64,000 nucleotides of DNA from Mesorhizobium sp. AR02 (GTDB lineage: Bacteria; Pseudomonadota; Alphaproteobacteria; Rhizobiales; Rhizobiaceae). Location of the stretch: contig NZ_CP080531.1 of the NCBI RefSeq assembly GCF_024746835.1, forward strand, positions 1,488,001 to 1,552,000, read 5' to 3'. A program made the position numbers and the translations under genes. This document shows, in pieces, positions 61,512 to 64,000 of the stretch. Numbering within the stretch: position 1 is the first letter of the stretch; every line of letters starts with the position of its first letter. A model generated the notes under the pieces. That model was not told the origin of the DNA. It did not search any database and worked only from the letters and a program-made list of their open reading frames with translations.

Positions 61512-63999
61512 AGGCACTGAGCCCCGAGATTTCGCGGTCACCGGCGCGCTTCAGAAGAAGCGGCATCAGGTCAGCCATCAGTTCCAACTCCTTCATCCGC
61601 CGGGCTTTCCAGTTTAGGCTGAGGGGTTCCATCAGTTCCGTCAGCGCCTCGCCATCAAAGATCATTCTTTGCAGGATGGTGTCGACAAAGCCCTGGAGCG
61701 CGTCGGTGGTCAGCCCGTGCCCTCCCGCGATTTCCGCCAGCTCTGCCGCGTTCTTCTCCGCCTTAAAGCGACTGTAGCCGTCGCGAATGGCCTTCTCACT
61801 CAGACCCTCACCCGCCTTCAGCGTGGCGATATAGGCGGCGATATCCTCACGCTCGTCCATGAACTTGGCATCGGACTGGATCAGGCCGATAAGCTGCTCG
61901 CGGCTCATAGTCTGCTTGCCGGGGGCTGCCTCGGAATAGCGGGCGATCAGACCCATGATGTAGTCGTAGTCGATGACAGCAGACGCAAAGAGGACAAACT
62001 CGAAATCGAGCTGGTCGGCGTCCTGCGTCGGCTTGTCCGCGCCCTTGTGGCCCCTGAGGCGCTGGGCCGTTTCAAGGTAGGCACCACGGAAGCCCAGAAG
62101 GTTGTCGCGCGGCAAGACCTGTTCGATCGCTGCGGCGTTTTCCGGGGTTAAGTCGGTGTACTGATCAAGCTGGGTCTTGAGGCGCTGGACCTCTTTGAAA
62201 TGCTCGATGAACGCCGCGCGCGCCGCGTCGCCCTTGAGGTTGGGCACGGCTTCCGGGGCGCAGTCGAGGCCCTGCGACTTCATGAAGGCGTCGAGCTTTT
62301 GCACCGCGGTTTCCAGTTTCTGGATGACCACCGGGGCCTTGTCGACCAGCCAGATTTCGCGGGCCTTTTCGGCAGCCGCCTCGCCCGAGAAGAGCGCGAT
62401 AGCGGCATCGACGGCTTCCTGCTGCTGCCGGAAGTCGAGGATATTGCCGTAAGGCTTGGTCGCGTTCAGCACCCGGTTGGTGCGTGAGAAGGCTTGGATC
62501 AGACCGTGATGCTTGAGTTTCTTGTCGACGTAGAGCGTGTTCAGGAACTTGGAGTCGAACCCAGTGAGCAGCATGTCTACCACGATCGTGATGTCGATCT
62601 TATGGTGAGGCACATCGGGATAAGCCTTCCTCAGATCGGCATCCGTCCATTGCTGGTCTTTGATCCGCTTCTGCACATCTTGGTAGTAAAGGTCGAACTC
62701 GCCAATCTTGTGGTTGGTGCCGTAATGGACATTGTAATCAGTGAGGATCGCCTTCAGGGCCTCCTTCTTCCTCTCCGGCTCGACAGCGTTGTCTTCCTTT
62801 TCCTGTGGCAGATCCTCCTGGATCTGCTTCACGTCTGGATTGCCCTCGGCGGGCGGGGAGAAGACGCAGGCGATGTTCAACGGCTGGAAGTCGGGATTAG
62901 CAGCCTTCCTCGCTGCCTGCATGGTCTTGAACAGCGCGTGATATTCGATGGCGTCATTGATTGACGCCGCGGCGAGCAAGGCATTGAACCGACGCTGACC
63001 GGTAGCCGCGTCGTGCTTGTTTAGGATCGCATCAATGACCGCTCGCTTCGTCAGCGGTTCGCCAGGCTTGGGCACGGCTTTGCCCTGCGGCTTGAAGTAG
63101 TCGACACGGAATCGGAGGACGTTCCCATCTTCGATGGCGTGCGTGATCGTGTAGGTGTGAAGACGCTGCTGGAAGAGGTCTTCCGTTGTCTGCATGCTGG
63201 CCTGAGTATCCTCGATCTTCTGCTGGGCGGAATTCTGGTCGAAGATGGGCGTGCCAGTGAAGCCAAAGAGCTGGGCTCGAGGGAAGAACTCCTTGATGGC
63301 CTTGTGGTTTTCGCCGAACTGCGACCGATGGCACTCGTCGAAGATCAGGGCAATGCGCTTGTCGCGAAGTGGCTCGAGCTGCTCCTTGAAGCTCTTCTTG
63401 CCGCCCTTCTTCTGCTGGTTGTTGCGCTTGCTGTTCTCATCAAGCGCGAGGCCGAGTTTCTGGATGGTACAGACGATGACCTTGTCGGCATAGTCGTCTG
63501 AGAGGAGTCGGCGTACGAGGGATGCGGTGTTGGTGTTTTCCTCAACGCAGCCTTCTTGGAACTTATTGAACTCCTCGCGCGTCTGCCGGTCCAAATCCTT
63601 GCGGTCTACCACGAACAGGCATTTCTCGATGTCAGGGTTGTCCTTCAACAGGGTTGAAGCCTTGAAGGAGGTTAGCGTCTTGCCGCTGCCGGTGGTGTGC
63701 CAAACATAGCCATTCCCACAGTCTTGAGCGATAGAGTCCACAATCGCCTTCACTGCGTAGACCTGATATGGCCGCATCATCAGAAGCTTTTGCTCGCTCG
63801 CGACCAAAACCATGTAGCGACTGATGGTCTGACCAAGGGTACACTTGGCAAGGAAGCTTTCGGCAAAGCTGTCGAGATGGACGATCTTGTTGTTGTCTAC
63901 GTCGGCGAATTCATAGACGGGGAGAAAGCGCTCCTCGGCATTGAAGGAGAAATGTCGGGAGTTGTTATTCGCAAAATAAAAAGTGCGGTCTCGGTTGCT
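61501..63999 (-). CDS. hsdR: Type I restriction endonuclease subunit, 5' end beyond window
   Basis: About 830 residues visible. The frame is open to the window edge (residues read NRDRTFYFANNN upstream of the first ATG at 63813), so the N-terminal nuclease domain is not in view. The translocase motor has Walker A TTGSGKT, motif Ia FVVDRKDLDRQT, DECHRSQ (DEAD-like), FTGTP, VVDMLLTGFDSKFLNTLYVD and QAFSRTNRVLN. The C-terminal helical domain for HsdM contact is present. First gene of the operon hsdR-hsdS-prrC-like-hsdM. Confidence 0.96.
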   Translation of the reverse strand, partial: SNRDRTFYFANNNSRHFSFNAEERFLPVYEFADVDNNKIVHLDSFAESFLAKCTLGQTISRYMVLVASEQKLLMMRPYQVYAVKAIVDSIAQDCGNGYVWHTTGSGKTLTSFKASTLLKDNPDIEKCLFVVDRKDLDRQTREEFNKFQEGCVEENTNTASLVRRLLSDDYADKVIVCTIQKLGLALDENSKRNNQQKKGGKKSFKEQLEPLRDKRIALIFDECHRSQFGENHKAIKEFFPRAQLFGFTGTPIFDQNSAQQKIEDTQASMQTTEDLFQQRLHTYTITHAIEDGNVLRFRVDYFKPQGKAVPKPGEPLTKRAVIDAILNKHDAATGQRRFNALLAAASINDAIEYHALFKTMQAARKAANPDFQPLNIACVFSPPAEGNPDVKQIQEDLPQEKEDNAVEPERKKEALKAILTDYNVHYGTNHKIGEFDLYYQDVQKRIKDQQWTDADLRKAYPDVPHHKIDITIVVDMLLTGFDSKFLNTLYVDKKLKHHGLIQAFSRTNRVLNATKPYGNILDFRQQQEAVDAAIALFSGEAAAEKAREIWLVDKAPVVIQKLETAVQKLDAFMKSQGLDCAPEAVPNLKGDAARAAFIEHFKEVQRLKTQLDQYTDLTPENAAAIEQVLPRDNLLGFRGAYLETAQRLRGHKGADKPTQDADQLDFEFVLFASAVIDYDYIMGLIARYSEAAPGKQTMSREQLIGLIQSDAKFMDEREDIAAYIATLKAGEGLSEKAIRDGYSRFKAEKNAAELAEIAGGHGLTTDALQGFVDTILQRMIFDGEALTELMEPLSLNWKARRMKELELMADLMPLLLKRAGDREISGLSAYEQ

Positions 64000-64000
64000 G

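Overview
The window looks like an accessory-rich stretch of a Hyphomicrobiales (rhizobial) chromosome or large replicon, most likely Mesorhizobium or a close relative. The pointers are two Ros/MucR-type regulators with a degenerate zinc finger, a RepB-type C-terminal protein, alphaproteobacterial LexA and EcfG-type promoter motifs, small DUF3606/DUF982-like stress proteins, a YciF-like ferritin-fold protein, and high GC. The genus is an inference from gene content; no rRNA is present.

Layout. 1-3.5 kb: a cut-off multi-spanning membrane protein and an OafA-type acyltransferase with an SGNH domain. 3.55-10.3 kb: a tRNA-Gly(CCC), a secreted nuclease, a glycine-zipper lipoprotein, a serine recombinase coupled to a RepB-C-like protein, an SOS-controlled SRAP gene with two small followers, and MucR-like gene 1. 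11-12.3 kb: an IS91-family transposase. 12.7-29 kb: a type I secretion locus read leftwards, with an OmpR-type two-component system, a Sel1-repeat protein, a 2287-residue Ca-loop repeat protein, a small protein, an alpha/beta hydrolase, the ABC exporter and the HlyD adaptor. 30-41 kb: an island with a tyrosine integrase and AlpA-like protein, several unknowns, an NYN-domain protein, an XRE-like regulator and a 1127-residue helicase with a C-terminal nuclease-like motif. 41.5-45.8 kb: a general-stress cluster, three of whose transcription units carry EcfG-type promoters, ending with MucR-like gene 2. 46.1-49.2 kb: metal transport (CDF, CDF-like, a small membrane protein, Nramp-like).

49.5-64 kb: a type I restriction-modification operon read leftwards, hsdR - hsdS - PrrC-like anticodon nuclease - hsdM, heavily damaged by insertions. 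IS66 sits in the last codons of hsdM. A 3.5 kb IS1595-family element with 23-bp inverted repeats and a perfect 8-bp target duplication splits hsdS and carries a DUF433/PIN toxin-antitoxin pair plus three other cargo genes. A frameshifted IS30 lies just beyond hsdM.

How the genes fit together. The two-component system probably drives the secretion locus: perfect 11-bp tandem repeats typical of OmpR/PhoB-family sites lie upstream of the Sel1 gene. The ABC exporter and HlyD adaptor are well placed to export the giant repeat protein; no TolC gene is in the window. In the restriction locus the anticodon nuclease would normally be held silent by the R-M complex, so the broken hsdS raises the question of how the cell tolerates it. 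The helicase-nuclease island and the IS1595 cargo are the parts most likely to hold something undescribed.
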